Shown piece by piece: positions 44,550 to 53,943 of a stretch of DNA of 64,000 nt. The notes below the pieces were generated by a model. That model searched no databases, was not told the origin of the DNA, and saw nothing but the letters and a program-made list of their open reading frames with translations. This stretch comes from Lentisphaera araneosa HTCC2155 (GTDB taxonomy: Bacteria; Verrucomicrobiota; Lentisphaeria; Lentisphaerales; Lentisphaeraceae): contig NZ_ABCK01000014.1 of NCBI RefSeq assembly GCF_000170755.1, positions 1 to 64,000 of the forward strand, given 5' to 3'. A program made the position numbers and the translations under genes. Numbering within the stretch: the first letter of the stretch is position 1; each line of letters begins with the position of its first letter.

Positions 44550-45973
44550 AATATAGAAGCCTATTTAGCCTAATGCTCACCGCCTCTGCCTTGAGCGCTG
44601 TAGACTTTCAAAAAGATGTTAAACCTATTTTCGACAAGCACTGTATGACCTGCCACAACAAAAATGTTGGGGCTGGCGGATTAATCATTACCGATAAATC
44701 TAGCGTTTTTGCACACGGCAAACATGGAGCAAGAATTACATCAGGCGATGCCAGTAAAAGCTCAATCTACACTTTAGCAACACTAGCTGCTAACGACCCG
44801 CGCATGCCGATGCCCACAACTTTAAGCTCAGAAGAAAAGACCACGCTTAAAAATTGGATTGACCAAGGCGCTAAGTGGCCTGAAGAAAAAGCCCCGAGTG
44901 GTGAATTCGTTAAAACTCTCTCTTCAGTTGATGGAGAAAGAAGTATCATCATGGCAAGCGAACTTTACAAAGCTCTTGGCTTTGAAACGCAAGCTGGTAA
45001 AAAAGCTACAGTAGAAACTCCTTATACAGTTAATAAAGCTGCTGAAAACGAATTCACCATGATGCCTATTCCTGGAGGCAAGTACAAGCGCGGATCCGCA
45101 AATGATGAGGAATCACCTGTGAAAGAAATCGAAATCTCTGCTTTCTGGATGGGAAAACACGAAGTCACTTGGGCAGAGTATGAATCTTGGCAGTTTGATT
45201 TAGACATTGAACGCCGTACGCCAGAAAGTTTCACAATGAACAAGCTCGACAAAAATGCCGACATCGTCTCACGTCCTACGGGCCCTTATTTAGATATGAG
45301 TTTTGGTATGGGCAAAGAAAAGCGTCCTGTGATTTGTATGACTCAATTAGCTGCGAAAGCTTACTGTATGTGGTTGAGTGCCAAAACAGGTCACTTTTAT
45401 CGCCTTCCTACCGAAGCTGAATGGGAGTATGCTTGTCGTGCGGGAAGCCAAAGTGAATATAGCTTTGGTGACGACGCCAGTAAACTTGGTGACTACGCTT
45501 GGTTTGCGGACAACGCCAATGACTCATACCAAGCCATTGGCCAAAAGAAACCTAATGCTTGGGGCTTACACGACATGCACGGCAATGTTTCTGAATGGGT
45601 TCTCGATAGTTTCGACCCAGAATTCTATGAAAAGTCACCCGGTAAAGATCCAGTAAATCTCGCCCCTAAAACTCCTGAAGAAAATCCTTTTGAAGAAACT
45701 GAATTTTGGCCGAACAAAATCTACGAACGCATTGTTCGTGGAGGTTCCTATGTCAATAGTGCAGATGAATTGAGATCCGCAAAACGCTTCTACTCCAACC
45801 CCGAATGGAAGGTACAAGATCCCCAAATTCCCAAATCTGTCTGGTATCACACCGATGCCGTTTGGGTTGGCTTCCGCGTCGTAAGAGCAGGCGAAATCCC
45901 AAAACTTGAAGATCTTCATAAATACTGGCCCACTGATGAAGAAATCAAAGCCATACCTCAACGAGGAGAATGA
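44546..45973 (+). CDS. Cytochrome c fused to formylglycine-generating-enzyme-like domain
   Basis: The 475-aa exported protein has a signal peptide (1-17), then a planctomycete-type cytochrome c domain (FQKDVKPIFDKHCMTCHNKN with the haem motif CMTCH at about 33-37 and axial Met in PRMPMPTTLS). Residues about 168-455 form a SUMF1/FGE-sulfatase domain: MMPIPGGKYKRGSANDEESP, FWMGKHEVTWAEYESW, YRLPTEAEWEYACRAG, WGLHDMHGNVSEWVLDSF, VRGGSYVNSADELRSAKRF and VGFRVVRA. True FGE makes formylglycine in sulfatases; many members only bind sugars or partners, and the catalytic cysteines are not evident here. Coupled to apbE by ATGA. Confidence 0.93.
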   Translation: MKYRSLFSLMLTASALSAVDFQKDVKPIFDKHCMTCHNKNVGAGGLIITDKSSVFAHGKHGARITSGDASKSSIYTLATLAANDPRMPMPTTLSSEEKTTLKNWIDQGAKWPEEKAPSGEFVKTLSSVDGERSIIMASELYKALGFETQAGKKATVETPYTVNKAAENEFTMMPIPGGKYKRGSANDEESPVKEIEISAFWMGKHEVTWAEYESWQFDLDIERRTPESFTMNKLDKNADIVSRPTGPYLDMSFGMGKEKRPVICMTQLAAKAYCMWLSAKTGHFYRLPTEAEWEYACRAGSQSEYSFGDDASKLGDYAWFADNANDSYQAIGQKKPNAWGLHDMHGNVSEWVLDSFDPEFYEKSPGKDPVNLAPKTPEENPFEETEFWPNKIYERIVRGGSYVNSADELRSAKRFYSNPEWKVQDPQIPKSVWYHTDAVWVGFRVVRAGEIPKLEDLHKYWPTDEEIKAIPQRGE

Positions 45974-46033
45974 TAAGATTTAGGGAGTTGAATACTCTCT
46001 ACTTCATTCACTTAGTTTTCACATAGTTTTCTC

Positions 46034-46097
46034 AAACTGACTCCTGTCTTTAGGTGGGCTAAACCTATCCTAAGAAAAACTAAATAGGAGTCAGTTT
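46034..46097 (+). promoter_or_regulatory. Stem-loop that covers the ribosome binding site of the SIMPL gene
   Basis: AAACTGACTCCT (46034-46045) and AGGAGTCAGTTT (46086-46097) are a perfect 12-bp inverted repeat. The right arm contains the AGGAG ribosome binding site and touches the ATG at 46098. Inside the 40-base loop a second hairpin TAGGT...ACCTA is possible. If transcribed together the stem would hide the ribosome binding site. Confidence 0.65.
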
Positions 46098-46817
46098 ATG
46101 AATAAATTTTTAACGCCAATCATCTGTGGCATGCTTATTGCCACAGGAATGACTTGTGCAGGCTATTTTATTGGCCAAACTATGTACAATGCCAAAGTCG
46201 CTCTCAATATTGCCGAAGCTAAAGGCTTGGCTGAAAGACGCGTCACTGCCAACCTCGTTAATTGGGATATGGATTTCACTCTGAGCTCTAATAAGAAGAC
46301 CGACCTCGCCCTGCTTTATAAACGAGCTGAAGAACTGCAAAAAAAGATTAGCAATACTTTACAAAGTCAAGGCTTCGAAGAAAGCGAAATTGACTTGGGC
46401 ATTATTGATTATCAGTATCACGCTATTAGAGATGATAAAAATGTGATGATCTCGCAAAGCTATTCACTTAATGCCGATATTGAACTTGAGTCAGATAAAG
46501 TACAATTAGTTAAAGCGGCTCGAAAAGAGTTGAATAAACTCATTGCCCAAGGAATCAGTTTAAATAATCACGCTCCTAAATATCTGTTTACTGAGCTAAA
46601 CAAAATCAAACCTGACATGCTTAAAGAAGCCACAAAAAATGCTCGTATTGCCGCAGGTGAATTTGCTTCTCACGCTGGCGTTAAAGTTGGCGGAATTCGC
46701 AACGCACGCCAAGGGAACTTCTACATTCGCGATGCCGGTAGTGATTATGGTGATACCCATAAAATCGAAAAGGATGTTCGCGTTGTCACCAATATCAGCT
46801 TTTATTTAGATAAATAA
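46098..46817 (+). CDS. SIMPL (DUF541) domain protein
   Basis: The 239-aa protein has an N-terminal hydrophobic segment (about 7-26, PIICGMLIATGMTCAGYFIG) acting as a signal anchor. The SIMPL domain follows: ERRVTANLVNWDMDFTLSSN, a helix with KISNTLQSQGFEESEID, the strand VMISQSYSLNADIELESD, EATKNARIAAGEFASHAGVK with VGGIRNA, and VRVVTNISFYL at the end. SIMPL proteins (BP26/OOP type) sit in the periplasm and oligomerise; their job is poorly known. Translation is probably controlled by the stem-loop just upstream. Confidence 0.88.
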   Translation: MNKFLTPIICGMLIATGMTCAGYFIGQTMYNAKVALNIAEAKGLAERRVTANLVNWDMDFTLSSNKKTDLALLYKRAEELQKKISNTLQSQGFEESEIDLGIIDYQYHAIRDDKNVMISQSYSLNADIELESDKVQLVKAARKELNKLIAQGISLNNHAPKYLFTELNKIKPDMLKEATKNARIAAGEFASHAGVKVGGIRNARQGNFYIRDAGSDYGDTHKIEKDVRVVTNISFYLDK

Positions 46818-47112
46818 GAGCATTTCTTTTTATAATTCTATCATTTATATATAATGTGTCCCCGGGACTTTCGCATCGACAAAAACCTAGTCAATCATAG
46901 TCAAGAAGCTTGGATAAAACACAAATATCAGATGCTATATAAGAAAATGAGTATTTTTACGAAATCGGAATGAGTAAACTTTAACTCTTTTTAAATTAGT
47001 ACTTAACAGGTTTATCTTGCCTTAATATCCCCCATAATAATATTTAAGTATTACAAAATTGTCGTTTTTTACATCAGAAGCCTTTTTTTAGGACTTTTGC
47101 GGATCTAATTAC
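46818..47112. other. Intergenic region upstream of glutamine synthetase
   Basis: No gene is seen in this AT-rich stretch. A short GC-rich piece near 46856-46880 (GTGTCCCCGGGACTTTCGCA) resembles the GGGGAC-type repeats elsewhere in the window. The rest, plus the promoter at 47113, forms a roughly 395-base leader and upstream region, long enough for a regulated nitrogen-responsive promoter. Confidence 0.5.
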
Positions 47113-47140
47113 TTGACAGTATTGATTCGACTTTTACAGT
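47113..47140 (+). promoter_or_regulatory. Candidate sigma-70 promoter of glnN
   Basis: TTGACA (47113-47118), a 16-base spacer and TACAGT (47135-47140) fit a sigma-70 promoter with a perfect -35 and four of six -10 bases. It lies 70 bases before the ATG. Confidence 0.45.
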
Positions 47141-47212
47141 ATCGGACATAAAAATTAAAAAGTTTACATTTTTGTAATTTTAACCTAAACAAGAAAAAAG
47201 AGGCTACACACA

Positions 47213-49393
47213 ATGAGTGGTTCTATCTCTAGACAAAATGCCATCCAGGCAGTTATCGACGGTACTTACGTCGAACCAATGAACTATATCGACAACCCTG
47301 TAACTGAATTCTATGGTTGCAATGTTTTCACTGACGAGGTCATGAAAGCTCGCCTTCCTAAGAACACTTACAAATCAGTAAAAGCGACTATCGACGCTGG
47401 TTCTGACCTAGATCTTGCTGCTGCAGACGTTGTTGCTACAGCAATGAAAGACTGGGCACTTGAAAAAGGTGCAACTCACTACACGCACGTTTTCTATCCA
47501 CTCACTGGTTCTTCTGCTGAAAAGCACGATTCATTCCTTTCTCCTGATGGCGAAGGCAAATGCATTACTGAATTCTCTGGTAAGCTCCTCGTACAAGGTG
47601 AGCCTGATGCATCATCTTTCCCTAACGGTGGTATCCGTGACACTTTCGAAGCACGTGGTTACACGGCTTGGGACGTAACTTCTCCTGCTTACATCCTCGA
47701 ATCTGACAACGGTACAACACTTTGTATCCCTACTTGTTTCGTTTCTTGGACTGGTGAAGCACTCGATAAGAAAACTCCAGTTCTCCGTTCAATGCAAGCT
47801 GTTGACAAAGCAGCGCACAAAGTTCTCGAAATCCTCAATCCTGGTGAAGAAGTTACTAAAGTTACTTCTTTCGCTGGTCCTGAGCAAGAGTACTTCCTCG
47901 TTGACACTAACTTCTTCTACGCTCGCCCTGACCTCATCTCAGCTGACCGTACCGTTTTCGGTGCTGCTCCAGTTAAAGGTCAAGAGTTCGACGACCACTA
48001 CTTCGGTGCAGTACCTGCACGTGTACTTAACTTCATGATGGAAGTTGAGCAAGAGTGTTTCAAACTCGCTATCCCAGTAAAAACTCGTCACAACGAAGTT
48101 GCTCCTGGTCAGTTCGAAATCGCTCCTGTATACGAAACAGCTAACGTTGCTACTGATCACCAACAACTCATCGTTCACATCATTAAAGCTACTGCTAACA
48201 AGCACGGCATGACGGCAATCTTCCACGAGAAGCCTTTCGCTGGTCTTAATGGTTCTGGTAAGCACCTTAACTGGTCAATTGGTAACACAACTCAGGGTAA
48301 CCTCCTCGATCCAGGTAAAACTCCTCACGATAACCTCCAGTTCATCACTTTCTGTGCTGCTGTTATTTCTTCTGTTGAGAAAAACCAAGGTCTTCTCCGC
48401 GCTGTAATCGCTTCTGCTTCTAACGACCACCGTCTCGGTGCTAACGAAGCTCCTCCTGCGATTCTTTCTGTTTTCCTCGGTGACCAACTCGCAGACGTTT
48501 TTGCTCAAATCCAGAGCACTGGTAAAGCAACAACTTCTATCGATGGTGGTTTAATGAACCTCGGTGTTGATTCAATGCCACAACTTCCACGTGATGCTGG
48601 TGACCGTAACCGTACATCTCCTTTCGCTTTCACTGGTAACCGTTTCGAGTTCCGTGCTGTTGGTTCACTGCAATCAATTGCTGGTCCTCTCGTTGCTCTT
48701 AATACTATGATGGCTGATGCTCTTAGTTCTATCGGATCATCACTTGAAGCAAAAATTGCAGCAGGTTCTTCAATCGAAGATGCGGTTTTCGCAACTGTTA
48801 AAGATGTTATGGATGAGTCTGGTCAAATTGTCTTCAATGGCAATGGTTACTCTGACGAGTGGCAAGTTGAAGCTGCTAAGCGCGGTCTTAAAAACCTTAA
48901 GACTTCTGCTGAAGCACTTACTGAGATCACAACTCCTGAAAACGTCGCTATGTTCGAGAAGCAAGGCGTTCTTTCTAAAGTTGAACTCGAGTCACGTCAA
49001 AACATCTACCAAGAGCAATATGCTGCTAAAGTTAACGTTGAAGCTAACCTCACTGAGCGTATGGCTGAAACTCAAATCCTTCCTGCTGCAGTTCGTTACC
49101 AAACTGAACTCGCAGAAAACATCGCTTCACTTAGTGCAGCTGGTGTAGAAGGCGACAAGTCAGCTCTCGTAGCTGTTACAGGTCAAATTGCTGCTCTTAG
49201 CTCAGCTGTAGCAAAGCTTAAAGAAATTCGTAGCAAGCACATCGAAGATGCCACTGAAGAATGTGTATACTACGCACACACTATCCTTCCTGCAATGCTC
49301 GAAGTACGTGCTGCTGCTGATGCTCTTGAAGCATCTATTGCTGATGATCTCTGGCCACTACCAAACTACACAGAGATGCTTTTCATCAAATAA
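47213..49393 (+). CDS. glnN: Type III glutamine synthetase
   Basis: The 726-aa protein is a GSIII, the large form of the ammonia-assimilating enzyme making glutamine from glutamate, ammonia and ATP. Seen: the GSIII N-terminal domain ([19 protein letters not shown]), [11 protein letters not shown] with metal-binding Glu, [17 protein letters not shown], the catalytic [25 protein letters not shown] and the long C-terminal helical region typical of the dodecameric type. Codon use is strongly biased, as in a highly expressed gene. No PII or regulator gene adjoins. A strong terminator follows. Confidence 0.95.
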   Translation: MSGSISRQNAIQAVIDGTYVEPMNYIDNPVTEFYGCNVFTDEVMKARLPKNTYKSVKATIDAGSDLDLAAADVVATAMKDWALEKGATHYTHVFYPLTGSSAEKHDSFLSPDGEGKCITEFSGKLLVQGEPDASSFPNGGIRDTFEARGYTAWDVTSPAYILESDNGTTLCIPTCFVSWTGEALDKKTPVLRSMQAVDKAAHKVLEILNPGEEVTKVTSFAGPEQEYFLVDTNFFYARPDLISADRTVFGAAPVKGQEFDDHYFGAVPARVLNFMMEVEQECFKLAIPVKTRHNEVAPGQFEIAPVYETANVATDHQQLIVHIIKATANKHGMTAIFHEKPFAGLNGSGKHLNWSIGNTTQGNLLDPGKTPHDNLQFITFCAAVISSVEKNQGLLRAVIASASNDHRLGANEAPPAILSVFLGDQLADVFAQIQSTGKATTSIDGGLMNLGVDSMPQLPRDAGDRNRTSPFAFTGNRFEFRAVGSLQSIAGPLVALNTMMADALSSIGSSLEAKIAAGSSIEDAVFATVKDVMDESGQIVFNGNGYSDEWQVEAAKRGLKNLKTSAEALTEITTPENVAMFEKQGVLSKVELESRQNIYQEQYAAKVNVEANLTERMAETQILPAAVRYQTELAENIASLSAAGVEGDKSALVAVTGQIAALSSAVAKLKEIRSKHIEDATEECVYYAHTILPAMLEVRAAADALEASIADDLWPLPNYTEMLFIK

Positions 49394-49414
49394 TCTAAAG
49401 ATTATCTGAAAGCA

Positions 49415-49445
49415 CGGGCCGGCTCTAGCAGCCGGCCTTTTTTAG
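49415..49445 (+). terminator. Rho-independent terminator of glnN
   Basis: GGCCGGC and GCCGGCC form a GC-rich stem with a TCTAGCA loop, then seven T. It starts about 22 bases after the stop. Confidence 0.95.
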
Positions 49446-49533
49446 GCTAACATATAAAAACACACTAGAAGTATACTAGTTTTGTTTGATAAAATAGTTT
49501 TATCGTCTAAAGGTAATAAAAAAGGAGACGATA

Positions 49534-51045
49534 ATGAAAGTAGTATATAGCCTAATTATTATTCACTTATGCCTTGTAAGTGCTATCGCTAAAACCCAAT
49601 ATTTATTTAATGGCAAACAAATCCAAGCATTAAAAACTGATGATTTTTCCTTAAAAGACAACGTTTTTCAAGGTCAAGGAAATCTATCGATATTAACAGA
49701 TCAGCTTGCTGTTCAAGTCGATATCATGGTGGAAGCTTTATCAGAGAACAGTAGTTTAAGTGTTGATCAGCAAAAATTAGCAATCGATCTCCCTACTAAA
49801 CGACTTAAACACATAAACTTTACTTACAGACGTTTAGCTAATGAACAAAAGTCTATTAGAGTCCCCGAAAAACCAACTATATACTTCGGCGATGCATCAC
49901 GCTTTAACCCTGAATATTTCAACGGTAGTCACAATGAAAATAATAAGGCTAATGAAATTGTCTTAAATTTTAATAGTGAGGTAAAAATCCACCGTATGCG
50001 TATCATCCCCATTAATTCTTTTAGTCTTAAAGAATTTTTCATCATGAAAGCAGGTACGAAAAAACAGTTCACTCACTACAATGCCGAACTCTATAAATCG
50101 CGTTGTTTCGAATGTCATGGTGAAAAAATGATGGTGCCAACAAAAGCTAGCTTAAGAGGACTCAAACGATCATTAGCTAGTCATGCCCAACTTTACAAAT
50201 ACATTAAACAACATCGCGATCTAAATGACTTCACCAGTCACAGTCTCGCTTGGTATATCAATAATCATATCTTAAAAACACACCAAAAAAGCCTCTATCG
50301 TACTTATAGTAAATCACATTGGCAAAAACTTCCTAACTCACTTTATAGCATTGATGAATTCTTACAGAAAAAAGAGGCTGCAGAAAAACTTCAGTTTACA
50401 CTCAAAGCGGATCAAGGTGAACTCATTAACCAGGGTGAAGCGCGCCTTATAAATGGTGCTTTAGAATTTTGGAATGATTCTCAAACTTGGATTAAATGGC
50501 AAGTTGAACTCAAACATCCAGGCTTCGTTAATGTTAGTATTGAACAAGCTTTTCCTCACGACGAACTCGCGGAATATAGCGTTAATATTGGCGCACAAGA
50601 ACTGAGTGCGAAGGTCGTGAAAACCGAAAATTGGACTGCTTTTCAAAAAGTAGATTTAGGTAAAATCTATATCAACAAAGCTGGTACGTATACCGTGACG
50701 ATTGTCCCAAAAACAAAACCGGGAATTGCGGTCATGAACTTAAGTCAACTCAAAATAAGTGGCTTACCTGTTTTCAATCTTGATCAATCAGACAAACAAA
50801 CTGTCTTTCATTATAAAATAGAGAAAAGTAAGAGCTACGCCAGTTTAGAAAAAACACCAACTCCACAGACTCATACAAATAAAAAAAGTTCTATACAAGA
50901 AAACCATAGTACGGCAAAAATCAGTAATAAAAATACTGCGCCGAAGCTCGATAACATTAATTTAGATAAAGAGAAAAATGACGTCATAAACGAAGATATA
51001 CCACCAAAGAAAACCGAAGGAAATTTAGAATACATTTATATTTAA
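49534..51045 (+). CDS. Exported protein with a single CxxCH haem motif and a carbohydrate-binding-like domain
   Basis: The 503-aa protein (GGAG seven bases before the ATG) has a signal peptide 1-19 (ends SAIA). Residues about 20-170 look like a beta sandwich (IYFGDASRFNPEYFNGS). A cytochrome-type motif CFECH with EKMMVPTKASLRGL occurs at about 192-215. A second sandwich, about 290-410, resembles CBM/DUF5077-like domains (LEFWNDSQTWIKWQVELKH; GTYTVTIVPKTKPG). The last 90 residues are Lys/Asn/Thr-rich and disordered. Such single-haem proteins are common in planctomycete-type surface sugar metabolism. Not linked by overlap to neighbours. Confidence 0.8.
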   Translation: MKVVYSLIIIHLCLVSAIAKTQYLFNGKQIQALKTDDFSLKDNVFQGQGNLSILTDQLAVQVDIMVEALSENSSLSVDQQKLAIDLPTKRLKHINFTYRRLANEQKSIRVPEKPTIYFGDASRFNPEYFNGSHNENNKANEIVLNFNSEVKIHRMRIIPINSFSLKEFFIMKAGTKKQFTHYNAELYKSRCFECHGEKMMVPTKASLRGLKRSLASHAQLYKYIKQHRDLNDFTSHSLAWYINNHILKTHQKSLYRTYSKSHWQKLPNSLYSIDEFLQKKEAAEKLQFTLKADQGELINQGEARLINGALEFWNDSQTWIKWQVELKHPGFVNVSIEQAFPHDELAEYSVNIGAQELSAKVVKTENWTAFQKVDLGKIYINKAGTYTVTIVPKTKPGIAVMNLSQLKISGLPVFNLDQSDKQTVFHYKIEKSKSYASLEKTPTPQTHTNKKSSIQENHSTAKISNKNTAPKLDNINLDKEKNDVINEDIPPKKTEGNLEYIYI

Positions 51046-51103
51046 TGTAAAGTTTAATTTTTGGTGAAGTAATAAAGTGTAAACAAACTTAGGAGAGAAT
51101 TAT

Positions 51104-52054
51104 ATGCAAAGACGAGAATTCATTAAATCCACTATCGCTGCTGGAGCCGCCACCGTAGCCCTATCCTCTTGTGCCTCAAACAAGACAAGTTCCAAAGTAA
51201 AAAACTCTTGGCAGAACGGCATAAGTCCTTGGCCTCTCTGTCTCGATACGGCGACTCTCTCCAAGAAAATCTCCCTCGAAAAAAAGATCGAGCTTGCTGC
51301 TGAAGCGGGTTTCGATGCTATTGAACCTTGGGATCGCGAACTCAAAGCTCATGAAGAGTCAGGTAAAAGTCTCAAAGACCTCGCACAAAAAGTCAAAGAC
51401 CTCGGCATGTTTGTTCCAAGCGTCATTGGTGTTTGGGGTTCTTTGGCTCCAGATAAAGAAACCTTTGAAAAAGATCGCGAGCAACATCGTGAACGTCTGC
51501 GCATGATCAGTGAAGTTGGTGCTTCTCATGCACAAATCATCCCCAAATTTGACCGCAAAGAACCTTTAGATCATTATAATGCCGCTTGGGCTTATGCCGA
51601 AATTTGTAAAATGGCTAAGGAATTTAATCTCGATCCAGGCATCATTTTTCTCAACTTTGTTCCCGGTTTAGAGAAACTTGCCGATGCCGTTCATATTGGC
51701 CTACTCTCGGGTGTTGAAAACGCTCAGGTCATCCCCGATACTTTCCATATGTTCCTTACAGAGGAATCTCCCAATGGCATTGGACGACTCAATCCAGAGA
51801 TGATCACCATCTTTCAATTTGCGGATGCCGCAAAAGACCTCAAGCCCAGCAATGCCAAAGGACTAGATAGTCGCCGCGTACTTCCTGGCGACGGCCAAAT
51901 TGATCTCGTGAGTTACCTCAAGCCCCTGAAAGAGATCGGCTACAAGGGCTGTGTTTCTCTTGAACTCTACAATCCCGAATACCGCAAACGCGAACCAAAA
52001 GCCTTCCTTGCAGAAGCTATTCAAAAAACACGTGCGGTGATTGCTAAGGTCTAA
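51104..52054 (+). CDS. Tat-exported sugar phosphate isomerase/epimerase-like protein
   Basis: The 316-aa protein begins MQRREFIKSTIAAGAATVAL, a Tat signal with Arg-Arg, ending in a possible lipobox (LSSC, Cys22). The TIM barrel is of the AP-endonuclease-2/xylose-isomerase type: LAAEAGFDAIEPWDRELKAH, VPSVIGVWG, IIPDTFHMFLTEESP with metal-binding Asp/His, GDGQIDLVSYLKPL and GCVSLELYNPEYR with the last metal Glu. It acts on an unknown sugar, likely in the periplasm. AGGAGAG precedes the start. Confidence 0.9.
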   Translation: MQRREFIKSTIAAGAATVALSSCASNKTSSKVKNSWQNGISPWPLCLDTATLSKKISLEKKIELAAEAGFDAIEPWDRELKAHEESGKSLKDLAQKVKDLGMFVPSVIGVWGSLAPDKETFEKDREQHRERLRMISEVGASHAQIIPKFDRKEPLDHYNAAWAYAEICKMAKEFNLDPGIIFLNFVPGLEKLADAVHIGLLSGVENAQVIPDTFHMFLTEESPNGIGRLNPEMITIFQFADAAKDLKPSNAKGLDSRRVLPGDGQIDLVSYLKPLKEIGYKGCVSLELYNPEYRKREPKAFLAEAIQKTRAVIAKV

Positions 52055-52069
52055 AAAAGTTAAAAGATT

Positions 52070-52204
52070 GCACTTCGTGCTTGCAGATCGTTCGCATAGC
52101 TCACTGCAGATCGCTCATTTCATTCGCTGCAGTTAAATAAGCTGGGAGCTCCTCATTCTATGCGGTATTTCTAATTAAGCTGGGAGCGCAGGCATCTTGC
52201 CTGC
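52070..52204. repeat. Cluster of small palindromes and direct repeats
   Basis: Downstream of the isomerase gene lie a hairpin GCAC-TTC-GTGC (52070-52080), two TGCAGATCG copies closing on GCTGCAG, two AAGCTGGGAGC copies and a hairpin GCAGGCA-TCT-TGCCTGC (52188-52204). The last hairpin lies just outside the convergent gene. Interspersed palindromes of this kind often form families within a genome. Confidence 0.6.
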
Positions 52205-52216
52205 ATTTTCTTAGCT

Positions 52217-52699
52217 CTATATCTCTTTTTCTAGGAAAATTGCTTGCCCGGCCTTTGGATCAAGTTCGTAAGCAGCAAAACCAAAATTTTTGTAAGCTTG
52301 TAGGGCAATTTGGTTCTTGTTGAGTACCTCAAGAGTGATCTTACAACAGCACTGCTCTTTAGCATACTCATCTATAGTCTTCATGAGCTGAGAACTCACT
52401 TTCATTCCGCGATATTTTTTGAGTACTGCGAAATCGTGAATATTAAAAAGTGGCTGAGCTTTAAAAGTCGAAAAACCCAAAAAGCCATTCACTAAACCCG
52501 CTGGCTGATTATCTAGGTAGGCAATAAAACTTGTAGCTCCAGGAAAGTCTTGAAGTTTAGCCGGGAGTGAATTTAACACTTTCTTATTAAGCGCTTCGCC
52601 TCCACCCATGGGGTCCTTGGCGTATTCGTTTAAGAGGTAGCATAAATCTACTCCCTGCTTTTCATCGCTATAATCGACTTTAATAATTTGTAAATTCAT
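52217..52699 (-). CDS. GNAT-family N-acetyltransferase
   Basis: I take the ATG at 52699 (160 aa), two bases after the preceding stop; the longer frame is the transporter gene read in another frame. The GNAT fold is shown by TSFIAYLDNQPAGLVNGFLG (strand beta4 region), FNIHDFAVLKKYRGMKVSSQ (acetyl-CoA-binding V-x-x-x-x-R-G pattern), CCKITLEVLNKNQIALQAYK and NFGFAAYEL. It transfers an acetyl group from acetyl-CoA to an unknown amine. Part of a four-gene minus-strand operon (54590 to 52217). Confidence 0.88.
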   Translation of the reverse strand: MNLQIIKVDYSDEKQGVDLCYLLNEYAKDPMGGGEALNKKVLNSLPAKLQDFPGATSFIAYLDNQPAGLVNGFLGFSTFKAQPLFNIHDFAVLKKYRGMKVSSQLMKTIDEYAKEQCCCKITLEVLNKNQIALQAYKNFGFAAYELDPKAGQAIFLEKEI

Positions 52700-52701
52700 A
52701 A

Positions 52702-53640
52702 CTATTCCAGAATTAAAATAAGAGCTGCCATCACCGGCAATGATAGAAGTGTACTCACTACAACGACAGCGGAGTTGAGTTCTTTCCAACCATGATATTT
52801 TGACGTGAAAATATAAGACGAAACCGCACTTGGACAAGCTGCATAAATCAGCAATGCACAGCGATCGGAATCGGAACTTTGAATAAGCAATAAAAAGCCC
52901 GCTGCAATTAATGGCGACACCAAGCACTTCACAAGACTAAAGGTCACGGTTTCTTTGATGATCTTTTTACTTTGACTTAAAGAAAGTGAAGCACCAAGCG
53001 CTAAGAGAACTAAGGGAAAGCTCATGGACCCAATACTCTTAAATGTGGATTGCGCAAAAGTGGGCAAGTCAATCTTTAGGCAGGCAAAAATCAAACCCGC
53101 CACACTAGAAATAATGAGTGGATTCTTAGCTATTTGGGCACACAACTTCAGCGCACTAATTTTCTCTTTTGAATCATCTCCCCGCATCGCTAAAATCAAT
53201 CCGAGTAAATTGTAGAAAACGATTACCGGAAGAATCATAATAACCGCACGGGCTAAGTCGGAATCACTATAAGCTAAACTACTAAAGAGTAAAAATACTA
53301 CGGGCATTCCCGCGTAAGCCAAATTACCTCGAAAAGCCACATGCGAAGCGGTTGCAGCATGGGAACGCTTCATCTTCAGTAAACATGCTACAATCAAGCT
53401 TAAAAGTACGCAAGATAAGGCTGTCGCACACAAAACAGCACTGAACTTCAAAGAACCTAATATCTGCTTGGGATTGGCTCCCGCTGCAGAAATAAACAGC
53501 AAAGAAGGCAAAGCTAAATAATAGACCAAGTCATTGCATTGCTTAAAAAAATCATCCTTAAAAAATCGGTAATAGTGAATCACTTTACCGATAATGATAA
53601 GGGCAAATACCGGGAGGATTGAATTGACGACAGCTTCCAT
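52702..53640 (-). CDS. AEC-family (auxin efflux carrier type) permease
   Basis: The 312-aa protein has about ten membrane helices (ILPVFALIIIGKVIHYYRFF; LVYYLALPSLLFISAAG; YAGMPVVFLLFSSLAY; SFPLVLLALGASLSLSQ; CPSAVSSYIFTSKYHG; VVVVSTLLSLPVMAALILIL), which is the AEC pattern including the conserved LALGASL and C-terminal PSAV motifs. Bacterial members export or import malonate, malate or related acids; substrate unknown. It lies nine bases behind the small acidic gene and two bases ahead of the acetyltransferase. Confidence 0.92.
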   Translation of the reverse strand: MEAVVNSILPVFALIIIGKVIHYYRFFKDDFFKQCNDLVYYLALPSLLFISAAGANPKQILGSLKFSAVLCATALSCVLLSLIVACLLKMKRSHAATASHVAFRGNLAYAGMPVVFLLFSSLAYSDSDLARAVIMILPVIVFYNLLGLILAMRGDDSKEKISALKLCAQIAKNPLIISSVAGLIFACLKIDLPTFAQSTFKSIGSMSFPLVLLALGASLSLSQSKKIIKETVTFSLVKCLVSPLIAAGFLLLIQSSDSDRCALLIYAACPSAVSSYIFTSKYHGWKELNSAVVVVSTLLSLPVMAALILILE

Positions 53641-53649
53641 CAGAAGTGC

Positions 53650-53943
53650 CTATAGGCTCTTGAGAAGCTCTTCCGACCTTGCCAATGCACGTTTCACTTG
53701 AGAGTCTTGTAAATCGAGTGTTTTCACATCTAGAAAGCCATCTTGATGCTCGCTAAACCAGTCTCGACAGGCATCATAGGGCTCGCGCTCTGTTTTGCCT
53801 TTAAAAAGCTCACTTAATGATGAGCCTTGAACACATAGGCCACTAAAGCCCGCATCTGCATTTTTGAAGATAAGGATGATCGCATTTTCATGACTATCCA
53901 TGATGCTGATTTTTGCAGAAGCAATGAGGTTCACTTTCTTCAT
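53650..53943 (-). CDS. Small cytosolic protein of unknown function
   Basis: The ATG at 53943 (97 aa) overlaps the preceding stop by ATGA and is preferred to an ATG two codons upstream. The sequence (MKKVNLIASAKISIMDSHEN; IILIFKNADAGFSGLCVQGS; WFSEHQDGFLDVKTLDLQ) has a beta-rich start and a helical end and no family I recognise. It is translationally coupled to the esterase gene. Confidence 0.8.
   Translation of the reverse strand: MKKVNLIASAKISIMDSHENAIILIFKNADAGFSGLCVQGSSLSELFKGKTEREPYDACRDWFSEHQDGFLDVKTLDLQDSQVKRALARSEELLKSL

Noticed and set aside
46034-46111. Terminator of the cytochrome-FGE gene
   Set aside because: The right arm of the stem is followed by ATG and only a later short T run, so ribosome-site control fits better than termination.
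48717-49148. 143-codon Leu/Ser-rich plus-strand frame inside glnN
   Set aside because: It is a +1-frame shadow of a highly biased gene; composition is typical of out-of-frame translation.
52700-52927. 76-codon N-terminal extension of the acetyltransferase
   Set aside because: It lies inside the AEC permease gene; the GNAT fold starts at the ATG at 52699.
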